Source: a bacterium
Lineage (GTDB): Bacteria > Electryoneota > RPQS01
Direction of reading: 5' to 3'
Assembly: GCA_016703065.1 (NCBI GenBank)
Contig: JADJCU010000001.1
Coordinates: forward strand, 930,001 to 994,000
Length of the DNA stretch: 64,000 nt
Part shown: positions 38,249-46,328 of the stretch, piece after piece
Layout: each line of letters opens with the position of its first letter
Position numbering within the stretch: position 1 is the first letter of the stretch
Translations under genes and position numbers: made by a program
The notes under the pieces: model-generated
What the model was told of the DNA's origin: nothing
Databases searched by the model: none
Seen by the model: the letters and a program-made list of their open reading frames with translations, nothing else

Positions 38249-38920
38249 ATGATCCTTCAGCACCGTTCCCACCCTGTCGGCCTCCTGGCCACGCCGAATG
38301 CGATCGACGCCCTGTCAGAAATCCATGCCCTCCCCAACCCGCCGCTGGTTCCACTCAAGAACGAAGAGATTCACGTGCGCCGCTGTCGCCTGGCCGGTGA
38401 TGCTGTTGACGGGCACTTCGGCTGCTTTCGCACAAGTGACCTCGAACACATATTGCAGCTCGCGCACGGCGCGCCCGCACTGATCGGGCACAATCGCTTC
38501 TCGATTGCCGTTGCGAGATTTTTCAGCGGCACCATCGAAACGCACCAAAATCACCGTTACATTGTGCCGAATTTTTATTGGCCGAAGGCCCACAGCGGCG
38601 CGGAGGACTTTCGCGTGCTGCTCGATAGCGGCCTCATCACCGAAGCCTCCATCGCCTTCACCTTTGAAAAGCCGACCTGCTCGGTTTGCGGTCATGACAT
38701 CCGCGACTGCGACCACGAGCCGGGAGTGATGTACGGTCAACAGCTCTGTCACTATTGGTACGACGGTGTGGACAGGGTGCTCGAAGGCAGCTTCGTCTAT
38801 CGCGGCAGCGAACCCGGCACCGGGATCCTCTCGGAAATGCGCGGCTCCCGCCGCAGCCTCAAGCACAAGCGCATGACGATGCGGCTGGGGGGCAAGGTGT
38901 ACGAGGTGCTGCCTGCATAA
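38249..38920 (+). CDS. Phage prohead (head maturation) protease-like protein
   Basis: 223 aa, intact; ATG with GGAG 10 nt upstream. The fold pattern suits a phage prohead protease: an N-terminal EIHVRRCRLAGDAVDG strand pair, LIGHNRFSIAVARFFSGTIE, IVPNFYWPK, then GLITEASIAFTFEKP, where a serine in a turn after a strand is expected. Next comes a cysteine/histidine segment, CSVCGHDIRDCDHEPGVMYG, which is seen in some phage protease-like proteins and may bind zinc. VLEGSFVYRGSEPGTGI near the end matches the substrate-strand region. It would cleave scaffold or capsid arms during assembly. It is isolated from the portal gene by 15.7 kb of secreted-protein genes, and a perfect palindromic terminator follows. 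Confidence 0.65.
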   Translation: MILQHRSHPVGLLATPNAIDALSEIHALPNPPLVPLKNEEIHVRRCRLAGDAVDGHFGCFRTSDLEHILQLAHGAPALIGHNRFSIAVARFFSGTIETHQNHRYIVPNFYWPKAHSGAEDFRVLLDSGLITEASIAFTFEKPTCSVCGHDIRDCDHEPGVMYGQQLCHYWYDGVDRVLEGSFVYRGSEPGTGILSEMRGSRRSLKHKRMTMRLGGKVYEVLPA

Positions 38921-38956
38921 ACAAAGCGGGCCGGTCATATGACCGGCCCGCTTTGT
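38921..38956. terminator. Perfect 36-bp palindromic bidirectional terminator
   Basis: ACAAAGCGGGCCGGTCAT is followed immediately by its exact complement, giving an 18-bp arm with no loop bases besides the central pairs. A-rich and T-rich flanks occur on both strands. It lies between the convergent phage protease gene and the lamin-tail protein gene. Confidence 0.8.
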
Positions 38957-38976
38957 TTTGAGATAACTCTCTTTGT

Positions 38977-41766
38977 TTAGTTCGCCGCAAGCGCCGGACA
39001 GACGGCCGGAGCGGCCACATTCTGAATCGTGGGAGCAGTCGTGGTGAGGATCGTGCAATCGGAGCAGAACGTGACATCAGCAACGTGATCCCACCCTAAA
39101 CAACAGCTGGCTTCAGCGCAACTGGGGTCCGCGCGCGCAATGAAGGAGTCGTTGATGATCACTCGATGACCAAACCCTGCGGCAGCGGGCACGCGCCCCA
39201 TCGTTGCAGGCTGGTCAAACCAACGGATCTTGCCTTTCAAGAGTTGCTTTTCATCCAGGTAGCCGCCGTTGTTATCTGAGCGATAATCGTCGTTGCCGTA
39301 GTTCGCTCCGCCATGTGGATAGTTGTTGCCGCCGTAGGTCTTATGCGACGTCAACGTGATGGGCGGAACAAGTGAGGCGAACGCGTTCGGTGGCGGACCT
39401 CCGGTGCACGCTACCAACTCGCTCGTGCGATCGCCTTTCGCATCCTGTCCCCAGTAACAAACTTCGGGGGTTTCGGCGATGAAGAACTTGAGTGTTATGA
39501 CCACTTCAAAGGCAAATCCACATTCGAATTTGCCGTTCTTGCACGTTGTGACGGGTCCGAGCGGAATGTTTTTCTCTTTGCCGTAAACGCCGTCTGTGGT
39601 TCCCGCCGTGACAAGTTCCATTCCGTTACAGCAGCAGGCGATGGCGATACGCGGGATCTCGATATCCGGGAAATCGAATAGATAGGTGACTCCGCCATTC
39701 AGCAGCGGGTCTTCGGGAATTGTCGGCGATTCCGTAATCACGTGATCGAGGAAGATTGGCACAGGATTCACAAGAATCATCGAGTCCATTCCGGGATACC
39801 ACGGGAATGTCGCTTGACCGCCCGTGAACATGCCCGCTTGCGATGTTTCCCACAGCACGTCCGATAACGGAGACCAAACCCCTTGCACGCCAGTTGTATC
39901 AACCGTGAACAAACCTGTTCCGGGATTGTAGTCTGCGATGAAATTGGAATAGGTCACCGGAACTACCTCAATCGTGTGCGTGACATCCGCATAGCCGCCG
40001 TTGATAAAGTTAACCCGCGCTGTCAGAGTATGCGGCCCGGGTGTAACATCCGTGAAATCCGCGGGAACTCCGATAACACTTGAAAGATTCCACGGGCTTG
40101 TAAGGTTTGACCCAAGCAAGACCCCGTCGTCGAAGAGGTCGAGCCAAATTTCATAGCTCGCCCATTGTTCAATGTGCAGGAAGTCACTCAGCACAATCGT
40201 GTTTTCACCCGCAATGCGCGCCCCGTCCGGCGGCCACGCGATCATGGGCTGCGGAGTACTCAAAACGTCATCGGCTATCGCTTGAACGGCGTAGAATCCA
40301 ATCGAAGGCAAGCCGGAGATATCAATATCAAAGACACCGTCGGTGGTTGTCGTCAATATCTGATCGATTTCGGCTTCAGTCGGGCCATACAGAATCACCC
40401 ATTGCGCGTCCTGCAAGATCCGGTCGTTATCCGCCGTAATGGTCGGATCCCATTGCAGGCGAATCATGCCGTTTCCGAGCGGTTGAATCGTGACCTCAAT
40501 GGGTGATGTGGATTGCAGTGACAATTGTTCAAGCGTGATCGCCACTTCAGACGGCCCCGGCGCGAGTCCGTCCATGCAATCTCGTGCAATCAGTCGCGCT
40601 TCATACGAAGTGAACGGCTCAAGGTCAGAGATGACATGTGCACTGCCGAGTCCCCACATTGGCGCAGTCCTGAACACGGGGTAGATGCTTGCACCGAACG
40701 GAAAATCAACATACATAGATGTCAAGAAGCCGTCGGATGAATACTCAATGGCGTAATGGGTATCCGTGCCGTTCAGCGGATCCCACGGCAGATTAAATTG
40801 CAGCGTGTGCGACGCGGTAGCCGGGAAGAGAATTGGTGGCGGGGGGGGGACGGCGGGCAAGCAGCCGCTGCCAAAAAGTTCGATGCGCAACGGCGGACTG
40901 CCGTCACCTTGTACAATCCAGATTACGCCGTCAAAATCACCAACACTGGGAGGAGTGAATCCAATTTGCATCGATGCGACTTCGCCGGGCAGGATGACCA
41001 ATGGCGGAGGTGTCACGACGAAGAAGATGTCACTATACGTTCCGACAAATTCTATGCACGTCGGATTCGGGCCCGTGTTGCGGATGTTCAGATCGGCAAG
41101 CTGAGTTTGAAAGACGAACTGTTGATAAACGGTGTTGTTTAGCTCAACGGCTTCTTCAATCATGCCGCATAGAAGCGGTGCGTCAGGGCTGTTCGGTTGA
41201 TTGGGCGTGCAGTTGTGAAAACGGCCCTCCGAGAAGAACTGCGTACACTCTTTCCAAGCGAGCGGATCGTTTGTCCACACCTGATTCTGATCGCGCTTCT
41301 CGACACTGTTCCCGGCATTTCCGATTGCGAGGTCGGGATACAGCGTCGTTAACGAGCCGTCAATCAGCTGCGCCGTCGGACCATTGCCATCGAACAGCGC
41401 CAAGTTATCTCCGCCGTCATTCAGCGCCCAACTTGCGTCAACCTCATTGCATACGACCACCGGAAACTCGGCTATCGGCTGCTTGCTGATGACGAGATAG
41501 CCATTTGGCGGGATGACCGTAAAGGGTGGAATGAGTAACGCGCCTTCGGTAGAAGGCGGCGGCCAGACTCCGCCATCGGTTAAGACCCAATTCGAAAGTG
41601 TGCGCGGGAAGGGTTGGGTGTTGTATAACTCAACCCACTCCACGTCTGTCACACTTGTGTCATCGTACATAACTTCGTTGATCAATACGCTGCCCGGCTG
41701 AGCATAAATGCTGCGGACGCAAAGCGCCAGCAGCATTCCCAGAGCAAACCTCAAAAATGAGTTCAT
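38977..41766 (-). CDS. Large secreted lamin-tail-domain protein
   Basis: 929 aa from the ATG at 41766, spaced correctly from GGGGAG; signal peptide FLRFALGMLLALCVRSIYA. Residues ~27-150 form a lamin-tail domain: GSVLINEVMYDDTSVTDVEW, VELYNTQPFPRTLSNWVLTD, then PPNGYLVISKQ. An ASH/Hydin-like beta-sandwich follows (FQTQLADLNIRNTGPNPTCI ... GEVASMQIGFTP), then a fibronectin-III-like domain and Ig-like domains (PGPHTLTARVNFINGGYADV). The last ~250 residues are cysteine-rich (ACCCNGMEL; CSDC) and unlike anything I recognise. There is no type IX tail and no enzyme motif. Presumably a surface or matrix protein. Confidence 0.8.
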   Translation of the reverse strand: MNSFLRFALGMLLALCVRSIYAQPGSVLINEVMYDDTSVTDVEWVELYNTQPFPRTLSNWVLTDGGVWPPPSTEGALLIPPFTVIPPNGYLVISKQPIAEFPVVVCNEVDASWALNDGGDNLALFDGNGPTAQLIDGSLTTLYPDLAIGNAGNSVEKRDQNQVWTNDPLAWKECTQFFSEGRFHNCTPNQPNSPDAPLLCGMIEEAVELNNTVYQQFVFQTQLADLNIRNTGPNPTCIEFVGTYSDIFFVVTPPPLVILPGEVASMQIGFTPPSVGDFDGVIWIVQGDGSPPLRIELFGSGCLPAVPPPPPILFPATASHTLQFNLPWDPLNGTDTHYAIEYSSDGFLTSMYVDFPFGASIYPVFRTAPMWGLGSAHVISDLEPFTSYEARLIARDCMDGLAPGPSEVAITLEQLSLQSTSPIEVTIQPLGNGMIRLQWDPTITADNDRILQDAQWVILYGPTEAEIDQILTTTTDGVFDIDISGLPSIGFYAVQAIADDVLSTPQPMIAWPPDGARIAGENTIVLSDFLHIEQWASYEIWLDLFDDGVLLGSNLTSPWNLSSVIGVPADFTDVTPGPHTLTARVNFINGGYADVTHTIEVVPVTYSNFIADYNPGTGLFTVDTTGVQGVWSPLSDVLWETSQAGMFTGGQATFPWYPGMDSMILVNPVPIFLDHVITESPTIPEDPLLNGGVTYLFDFPDIEIPRIAIACCCNGMELVTAGTTDGVYGKEKNIPLGPVTTCKNGKFECGFAFEVVITLKFFIAETPEVCYWGQDAKGDRTSELVACTGGPPPNAFASLVPPITLTSHKTYGGNNYPHGGANYGNDDYRSDNNGGYLDEKQLLKGKIRWFDQPATMGRVPAAAGFGHRVIINDSFIARADPSCAEASCCLGWDHVADVTFCSDCTILTTTAPTIQNVAAPAVCPALAAN

Positions 41767-41904
41767 GGCCATCTCCCCAATCTGTGACCGATTGTACTTG
41801 TATTCAATCTATCACAACCGTTGACATCTGTCAACGAAAATACAGGATGCCGCGAAATTGGTTAGCGTGCCGGAACATGTGTAAGGGTTGGAAAAACAAA
41901 TCAC

Positions 41905-42005
41905 GTACCGAATGACGGGAGGAAACTGAGGCGGAGAGGGGGTAAAGAGAGGGATTGAACGCAGAACAGGGAGAATCGCTAAGCCTACAGATATGACAGA
42001 CCAGA
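41905..42005. repeat. Degenerate intergenic repeat remnant
   Basis: GAGAATCGCTAAGCCTACAG and the preceding AGAGAGGGATTGAACGCAGA resemble scattered pieces of the family-B repeat arms (AAGCCTAC, GAACGCAG). They lie in the gap between the lamin-tail gene and the alkyltransferase-like gene. Confidence 0.35.
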
Positions 42006-42031
42006 CGAGTTCTGGACTCGTACATAAAGAA

Positions 42032-42370
42032 TTATTTCTTCCAACCGAACTTTTTAAAATCCACTTTGTCTTTTTCGTTGAACTCGACGCCTTCATGTTC
42101 GAGAATCTTGCGCTGAATTTTCGCTGCCATAGGATTGGAGCGAATCGAGATGTAGCCTTGCGCATTGATCACGCGCTGCCATGGAACGGTTTCGACATCA
42201 CCTTCACTCAATGCATGCAGCGCGTAGCCGACCATGCGAGCATGCCGCTCCAGACCGGCGACGCGCGCCACTTGCCCGTAGCTTGCAACTCTGCCGCGCG
42301 GAATCTTCTTCACCACGGCGTAAATTCGCCGATAAAGACTGTCCGGTACGTCGGCTGATTTAGACGTCAT
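42032..42370 (-). CDS. atl: Alkyltransferase-like (ATL) DNA-binding protein
   Basis: 112 aa, the size of the DNA-binding half of O6-methylguanine methyltransferase. The conserved RIYAVVKKIPRGRVASYGQV and the HARMVGYALHAL recognition-helix region are present. The active-site PCHRV motif reads VPWQRVINAQG, with Trp64 in place of the alkyl-accepting cysteine, the signature of ATL proteins. Known ATL proteins bind O6-alkylguanine and hand the lesion to nucleotide excision repair rather than repairing it themselves. The gene overlaps the start of its operon partner by 11 nt, and no true methyltransferase gene is seen nearby. Confidence 0.85.
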   Translation of the reverse strand: MTSKSADVPDSLYRRIYAVVKKIPRGRVASYGQVARVAGLERHARMVGYALHALSEGDVETVPWQRVINAQGYISIRSNPMAAKIQRKILEHEGVEFNEKDKVDFKKFGWKK

Positions 42371-43253
42371 AGTTCAGCAGCTTGTAAATCATAAGCGCGC
42401 GAATCGTCAGCTCACGGTCGCGTGCATTTTTTTCGAGCGGATAGTACCAGCCGAGCGAGGCCGGAAAGTCCTCCTGCTCAAAGTGCCATTGGCCGTCCGC
42501 GTCCTGCGCGACTTCCAACTCATCATAGAGCCATTGCAGATGCTCGACGTCGCCGATAATCCCCGCCCGCGCGCCGAGGTCAAGGTCATGCAGCATGCGC
42601 ACGGGTTCGGCGAGATAAACCTGTTTATCAGGAATCACCAACCGGGTCGCTTCGGGCAGGAGTGGCACAGCAAGCTGCTCCACGGCCTGCAGCAAGCGAG
42701 TCAACAGCGCGCGCTTGGATAACATGCGCTCCGCAGGACAGCGCCACCAGACCATCGCGGAGTACGCTGCGGATGTAGGCGGCCCCTGCTTCGTCGACAG
42801 CCAGTGCTCCCACTCCAGCGTGATCAGTTCAAGATAGGTTTCGAGCAGCGGATGAGTCCCGCGTGTGGCACGAGCCAGGACGTGAAGACACGCGTCGCGC
42901 ACGAGCCGCCGCTCCTGCTCCGGAAACTCCCACGTCACGTTGTCCTGCGCGAGCGTCGGAAGCACGACATACTCCAGGACCTTAACTACTGTGGGATGTT
43001 CTTCAACGCCTGCTTCGCAAAGCCAGAGCGTCGTGGCCACGGTCTGCGACAGCCGGTCACCGAAGGAGCCGTTAGCAAGTTGACCGTCCATTAGTTCCTG
43101 AATGCGCGGCTCTTTCACGAGCGCGGCCTGCGCTGACGCGGTTTCTATCCAACTCTCATCGCGGCCCAACACGTCGCGCAAAATGCGATAACGCAGAATC
43201 GGACCGCTATCCTGATAGAGCTGTTGAAATGAGGGGGGCAGGTCAGGAATCAC
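42360..43253 (-). CDS. Helical-toroid protein (prenyltransferase/squalene-cyclase-like repeats)
   Basis: 297 aa with a GTG start and no signal peptide. It is mostly helical with repeated short QDxNGQW-like turns: MDGQLANGSFGDRLSQTVAT near residue 60 and AQDADGQWHFEQEDFPASLG near residue 250. These resemble QW-type repeats of alpha/alpha toroids such as squalene cyclase and prenyltransferase beta subunits. The catalytic DxDD motif is absent, so it may bind rather than cyclise. It lies in an operon with the ATL gene (11-nt overlap), and a terminator precedes the next gene. Function unknown. Confidence 0.65.
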   Translation of the reverse strand: MIPDLPPSFQQLYQDSGPILRYRILRDVLGRDESWIETASAQAALVKEPRIQELMDGQLANGSFGDRLSQTVATTLWLCEAGVEEHPTVVKVLEYVVLPTLAQDNVTWEFPEQERRLVRDACLHVLARATRGTHPLLETYLELITLEWEHWLSTKQGPPTSAAYSAMVWWRCPAERMLSKRALLTRLLQAVEQLAVPLLPEATRLVIPDKQVYLAEPVRMLHDLDLGARAGIIGDVEHLQWLYDELEVAQDADGQWHFEQEDFPASLGWYYPLEKNARDRELTIRALMIYKLLNYDV

Positions 43254-43343
43254 AACGGGAGCTTGGAAGGATGAAACTGGAATATCGAAATGACGAGCAG
43301 ATAATGCTCAAAGGGAATATGCTAAGGACATTTTGAAAAAGCA

Positions 43344-43370
43344 AACGGGGCCGCATTGCGCGGCCCCGTT
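43344..43370 (-). terminator. Hairpin terminator
   Basis: The perfect 11-bp stem AACGGGGCCGC / GCGGCCCCGTT (43344-43354 / 43360-43370) is followed on the minus strand by a T-rich tail from GAAAAAGC. It ends the secreted-protein gene to its right. Confidence 0.7.
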
Positions 43371-43394
43371 GATTGTTTGTGAACGGTTTACGAG

Positions 43395-45965
43395 CTACTC
43401 TTCGCGGCGCATCGGAAGCACTCGCGCAGGTTCAATAGCAGTCGGCACCACGTCACACGGCTCATGCGTGTATTCACAGTACGACAGCACGTAGTATATC
43501 CAGATCTCGTTCGTTCCGTCGTTCACAATCACGCCGTCATGCACGAAGAACGTGTCGAGCGTGGTGGCGACATACGTGACCGGAGTCGGAATTAACACAC
43601 TATTGTTGTCGCTCGTGCGATAGACGCGGTATTCGGTCGCTCCCGGTACCGGAGGCCAACGCAAGGTGACGTCCGTGATCGGATCGTCCGGGTTCAATGA
43701 ATCCGGATAGCTGATGACCAGACTGTCGGGCGCTTCGCAAACCGTCGGTTCACATGCCGAGCAGACTGCGGCCAACACATAGTCCCAACATTCAACGGCC
43801 TGAAATCCTGTCGGTTTGAACTCCGCAAAGTAGATACCGGCCGGGAGGCACATCGAGATGCACTGCGCGCCCTGACAACCTGCTATGAACTCGCAGTCCA
43901 CGAGATCGCGCTGATCGCACGGGTCAGTGCCCGGTCCGCGAACATAAAGGCTCAGGTACCCGTCGAACTCACTGCTGACGCAGAGTCGCACCTGCGAGGG
44001 CTGCGGGACCAGCAGACGATACCAATCCGTGTCCACATATCCGCCTAAGAACGCGATGCTCGTGCCGCAATAGACCTGTCCGCAGCCGAGTGGCAGAAAG
44101 AGCTGTTCATCGGCGGCGCAGCCGCCGTTGGTCGTATCGACTAAAGACGGACAGGGTTCGTTTTCCAGCAGCGCGCCCTGCGGACAGGTCACTTCGCACG
44201 GAGCAGGGCAGGCGCAGGATTGACAGGCGATCAGCACGATGTACGGTCCTTGCGTCGCCAGTTCGCCATAGATTCGCAGCATGTAGAAGCCCGGTTCGAG
44301 ACAGTCCGTTGTGATGCGGGCGTCCTCACCGGCACCGCTGTTAAAATCCTGATAGAGAAGCGTTCCGCAGTCAGCGCTCCACAACTCTCCAGCAGGATTC
44401 AGGCCGTGACCAAACGGATAATAACCGCCTGTGTCGTTTCCAAGAATGTCGATGTACAATTCACGGCAGCCATCGGTGATTTGAATCACGTACCAATCCT
44501 GATCCGGCGCGACCACGCTCACGATTTCACCGCACACGTTGTCACCGCAACGGAGGATCGGATTGAACGTGCCGCACTGGTTGTTGATCGGTTCAATGTC
44601 CTGATTCGGATACGGGCAGGTATCGCACGGGCACGGTGAACACGAGGTTGCAATGACGTACGGGCCGAAGTTCGTGGCTTGTGGCTCGGCGGCAACGTGC
44701 AGCCTATAGATGCCCGGCTCAAGGCAAAGCGAGTCAATACGTGCATCCTCTCCGACACCGCTATTGTCGTCAAAGGCAACGAAGTTGCACCCGATGAATT
44801 CATAGAGGGTGACGCGCGGGTTCAACCCTTGTCCAAACGGGAACTGACCGGGGGTGTCATTACCGAAAACGTCAATCGTGACATTCTGGCACGTGTTGAA
44901 GATCTCGAAATAGTAGTAGTCGTTCGCACCCAATTCCTGATAGCCGCACACGGTATCACCACACAAGATGACACCGCCGCCGCCGGAGCAGACGTTGTTC
45001 GGTTCGATGTCCTCGCTCGGCCACGGACAGGCGCATTCACACGGTGTGCACCACACCCACAGCTCGTAGGGTCCGATGCTCCCTTCGTGTTCGACGAGAA
45101 CATTGTAGCTGCCAGCCGGCAGGCAGAGCGAGTCAAGCAGCGCGTCCAGACCGATCCCGCCGTCAGAGTCTTGCGCCAGCATCGTCAGACAGTCCGCGCT
45201 CCAGAGGGAGACTTTCGGATTCAAACCAAGGCCGAATGGATAGTGGCCGGGTGTGTCGTTGCCGTACACCGCAATGCGAATGTCCGCACAGGGGAATTGC
45301 GTGAAGTTCAAGCGATACCAATCGCGGTCGGCGGTCATACTGATCTCGCCGCACAACGAATCACCGCAGGTGATGTTCGGAGTATTCGGACCGCAGTTGT
45401 TGTTGACGGGTTCGATGTCCCGGTTGCCCAAAGTGCACGTATCCTGAGCGCATGGCGTCTCGGGGCACTGCTCGCCTTGCAAGACGTTGAAGAGATAGTT
45501 GCCCGCATTCGGTGCCGCGCCGCCGTCGACGACCACGAAGTAGAGCACATTGGCCTGCAGGGTCACGCCCGCGCAGCAGGCGTCGTCACCGCAGACGTTG
45601 TCGCTGCAGCAGACCAGCACTCCGCCAGCACTCGGACAGCCGCGCCAGATCGTGAGTGCACTGTTGTAGGCCGAGCCGCACAGCGAAAAGGACAGGATTG
45701 CCGTCACCGGCGGCGTGATCGAATAGACGACGTCCGGCGCGGCACTGTTGCTGTTACACGGCACCGGGTAATCGTTGATATGGCCCAGGGTGGTGCCGGT
45801 GTCGCAAAATGGAATCGACGTAATCGCTACTGCGGTGGCGCAAGTTTCTCCACCCTGATCGAGGGGATTGATGGGATTGCGGCCGTCTGTTTCGTTTGCC
45901 GCCCACAAAGGGACCGCGCAAACAAGACAAAGCAGGGCCAACCAAACGGTTCTACATCGGATCAT
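43395..45965 (-). CDS. Large secreted cysteine-rich repeat protein
   Basis: 856 aa from the ATG at 45965, which has GGGAG upstream and begins the signal peptide (VWLALLCLVCAVPLWA). It starts with NPLDQGGETCATAVAI and one PPC-like unit (CGSAYNSALTIWRGCP). Four ~135-residue repeats of a different subtype follow, most opening with DIEP(V/I)NN and then CGD-x-x-CGE(I), YGNDTPGHYPFGLGLNP, and a GxGxDARIDSLCLxPGxY block. The C-terminus is a fibronectin-III-like domain (DVTLRWPPVPGATEYRVYRT). CGD...CGE motifs and over 60 cysteines point to many disulphides. There is no type IX tail. Probably a surface-layer or adhesive protein; this is a guess. Confidence 0.8.
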   Translation of the reverse strand: MIRCRTVWLALLCLVCAVPLWAANETDGRNPINPLDQGGETCATAVAITSIPFCDTGTTLGHINDYPVPCNSNSAAPDVVYSITPPVTAILSFSLCGSAYNSALTIWRGCPSAGGVLVCCSDNVCGDDACCAGVTLQANVLYFVVVDGGAAPNAGNYLFNVLQGEQCPETPCAQDTCTLGNRDIEPVNNNCGPNTPNITCGDSLCGEISMTADRDWYRLNFTQFPCADIRIAVYGNDTPGHYPFGLGLNPKVSLWSADCLTMLAQDSDGGIGLDALLDSLCLPAGSYNVLVEHEGSIGPYELWVWCTPCECACPWPSEDIEPNNVCSGGGGVILCGDTVCGYQELGANDYYYFEIFNTCQNVTIDVFGNDTPGQFPFGQGLNPRVTLYEFIGCNFVAFDDNSGVGEDARIDSLCLEPGIYRLHVAAEPQATNFGPYVIATSCSPCPCDTCPYPNQDIEPINNQCGTFNPILRCGDNVCGEIVSVVAPDQDWYVIQITDGCRELYIDILGNDTGGYYPFGHGLNPAGELWSADCGTLLYQDFNSGAGEDARITTDCLEPGFYMLRIYGELATQGPYIVLIACQSCACPAPCEVTCPQGALLENEPCPSLVDTTNGGCAADEQLFLPLGCGQVYCGTSIAFLGGYVDTDWYRLLVPQPSQVRLCVSSEFDGYLSLYVRGPGTDPCDQRDLVDCEFIAGCQGAQCISMCLPAGIYFAEFKPTGFQAVECWDYVLAAVCSACEPTVCEAPDSLVISYPDSLNPDDPITDVTLRWPPVPGATEYRVYRTSDNNSVLIPTPVTYVATTLDTFFVHDGVIVNDGTNEIWIYYVLSYCEYTHEPCDVVPTAIEPARVLPMRREE

Positions 45966-46033
45966 GTTGTTTTCTCCCGGTTTAATCACAATTAGTCACC
46001 AGTGCTCACGTAGCTATGCTATACCATATAATA

Positions 46034-46064
46034 AAACAGCTTGCACCAGAGGTGCAAGCTGTTT
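46034..46064 (-). terminator. Orphan terminator-like hairpin
   Basis: The perfect 14-bp stem AAACAGCTTGCACC / GGTGCAAGCTGTTT (46034-46047 / 46051-46064) with loop AGA is followed on the minus strand by TTTTATTATAT. The only minus-strand gene nearby begins downstream of it, and the gene to the right is on the + strand. It therefore terminates no recognised gene; it may serve an unannotated RNA or act as a leader element. Confidence 0.6.
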
Positions 46065-46084
46065 CGGAGTAGGACAAAATTTGG

Positions 46085-46140
46085 ACCGGTCAGTCGGGAA
46101 TAGAGACTGCTGGTTTCGGACCAGGAGTTGGGGGGTTCCA
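46085..46140 (+). pseudogene. Degenerate tRNA-Arg(UCG)-like remnant
   Basis: The segment GGTCAGTCGGGAATAGAG, then CTGG-TTTCGGA-CCAG and GGGGGGTTC, follows the D-arm, anticodon arm (loop TTTCGGA, anticodon TCG at 46116-46118) and T-arm start of bacterial arginine tRNAs. The acceptor stem and the 3' half of the T-arm do not pair, so it is not a working tRNA. The surrounding stretch 45966-46328 contains no gene. Confidence 0.4.
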
Positions 46141-46328
46141 TAGCGTAGGCCGGGATCATTAACCTCTTGACTGCTACTACTCGAGTGAAGAATTATCTGT
46201 CACAATAGGGCAAAACAGACTCATCGAAGCAACGAATATGCTGGTTTGGGTACATAACTAGCCTGTTAGATGCGTGGCGCGCTGTTTGCGCATTAAACTG
46301 CTGAAAACACTGAGATTAGGACTATGTT

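Noticed and set aside
44679..45995. A 438-aa open frame on the + strand opposite the cysteine-rich repeat protein gene
   Set aside because: It is antisense to a gene with a signal peptide and clear repeats, is rich in Arg/Val/Ala as expected of a GC-rich shadow frame, and has no domain.
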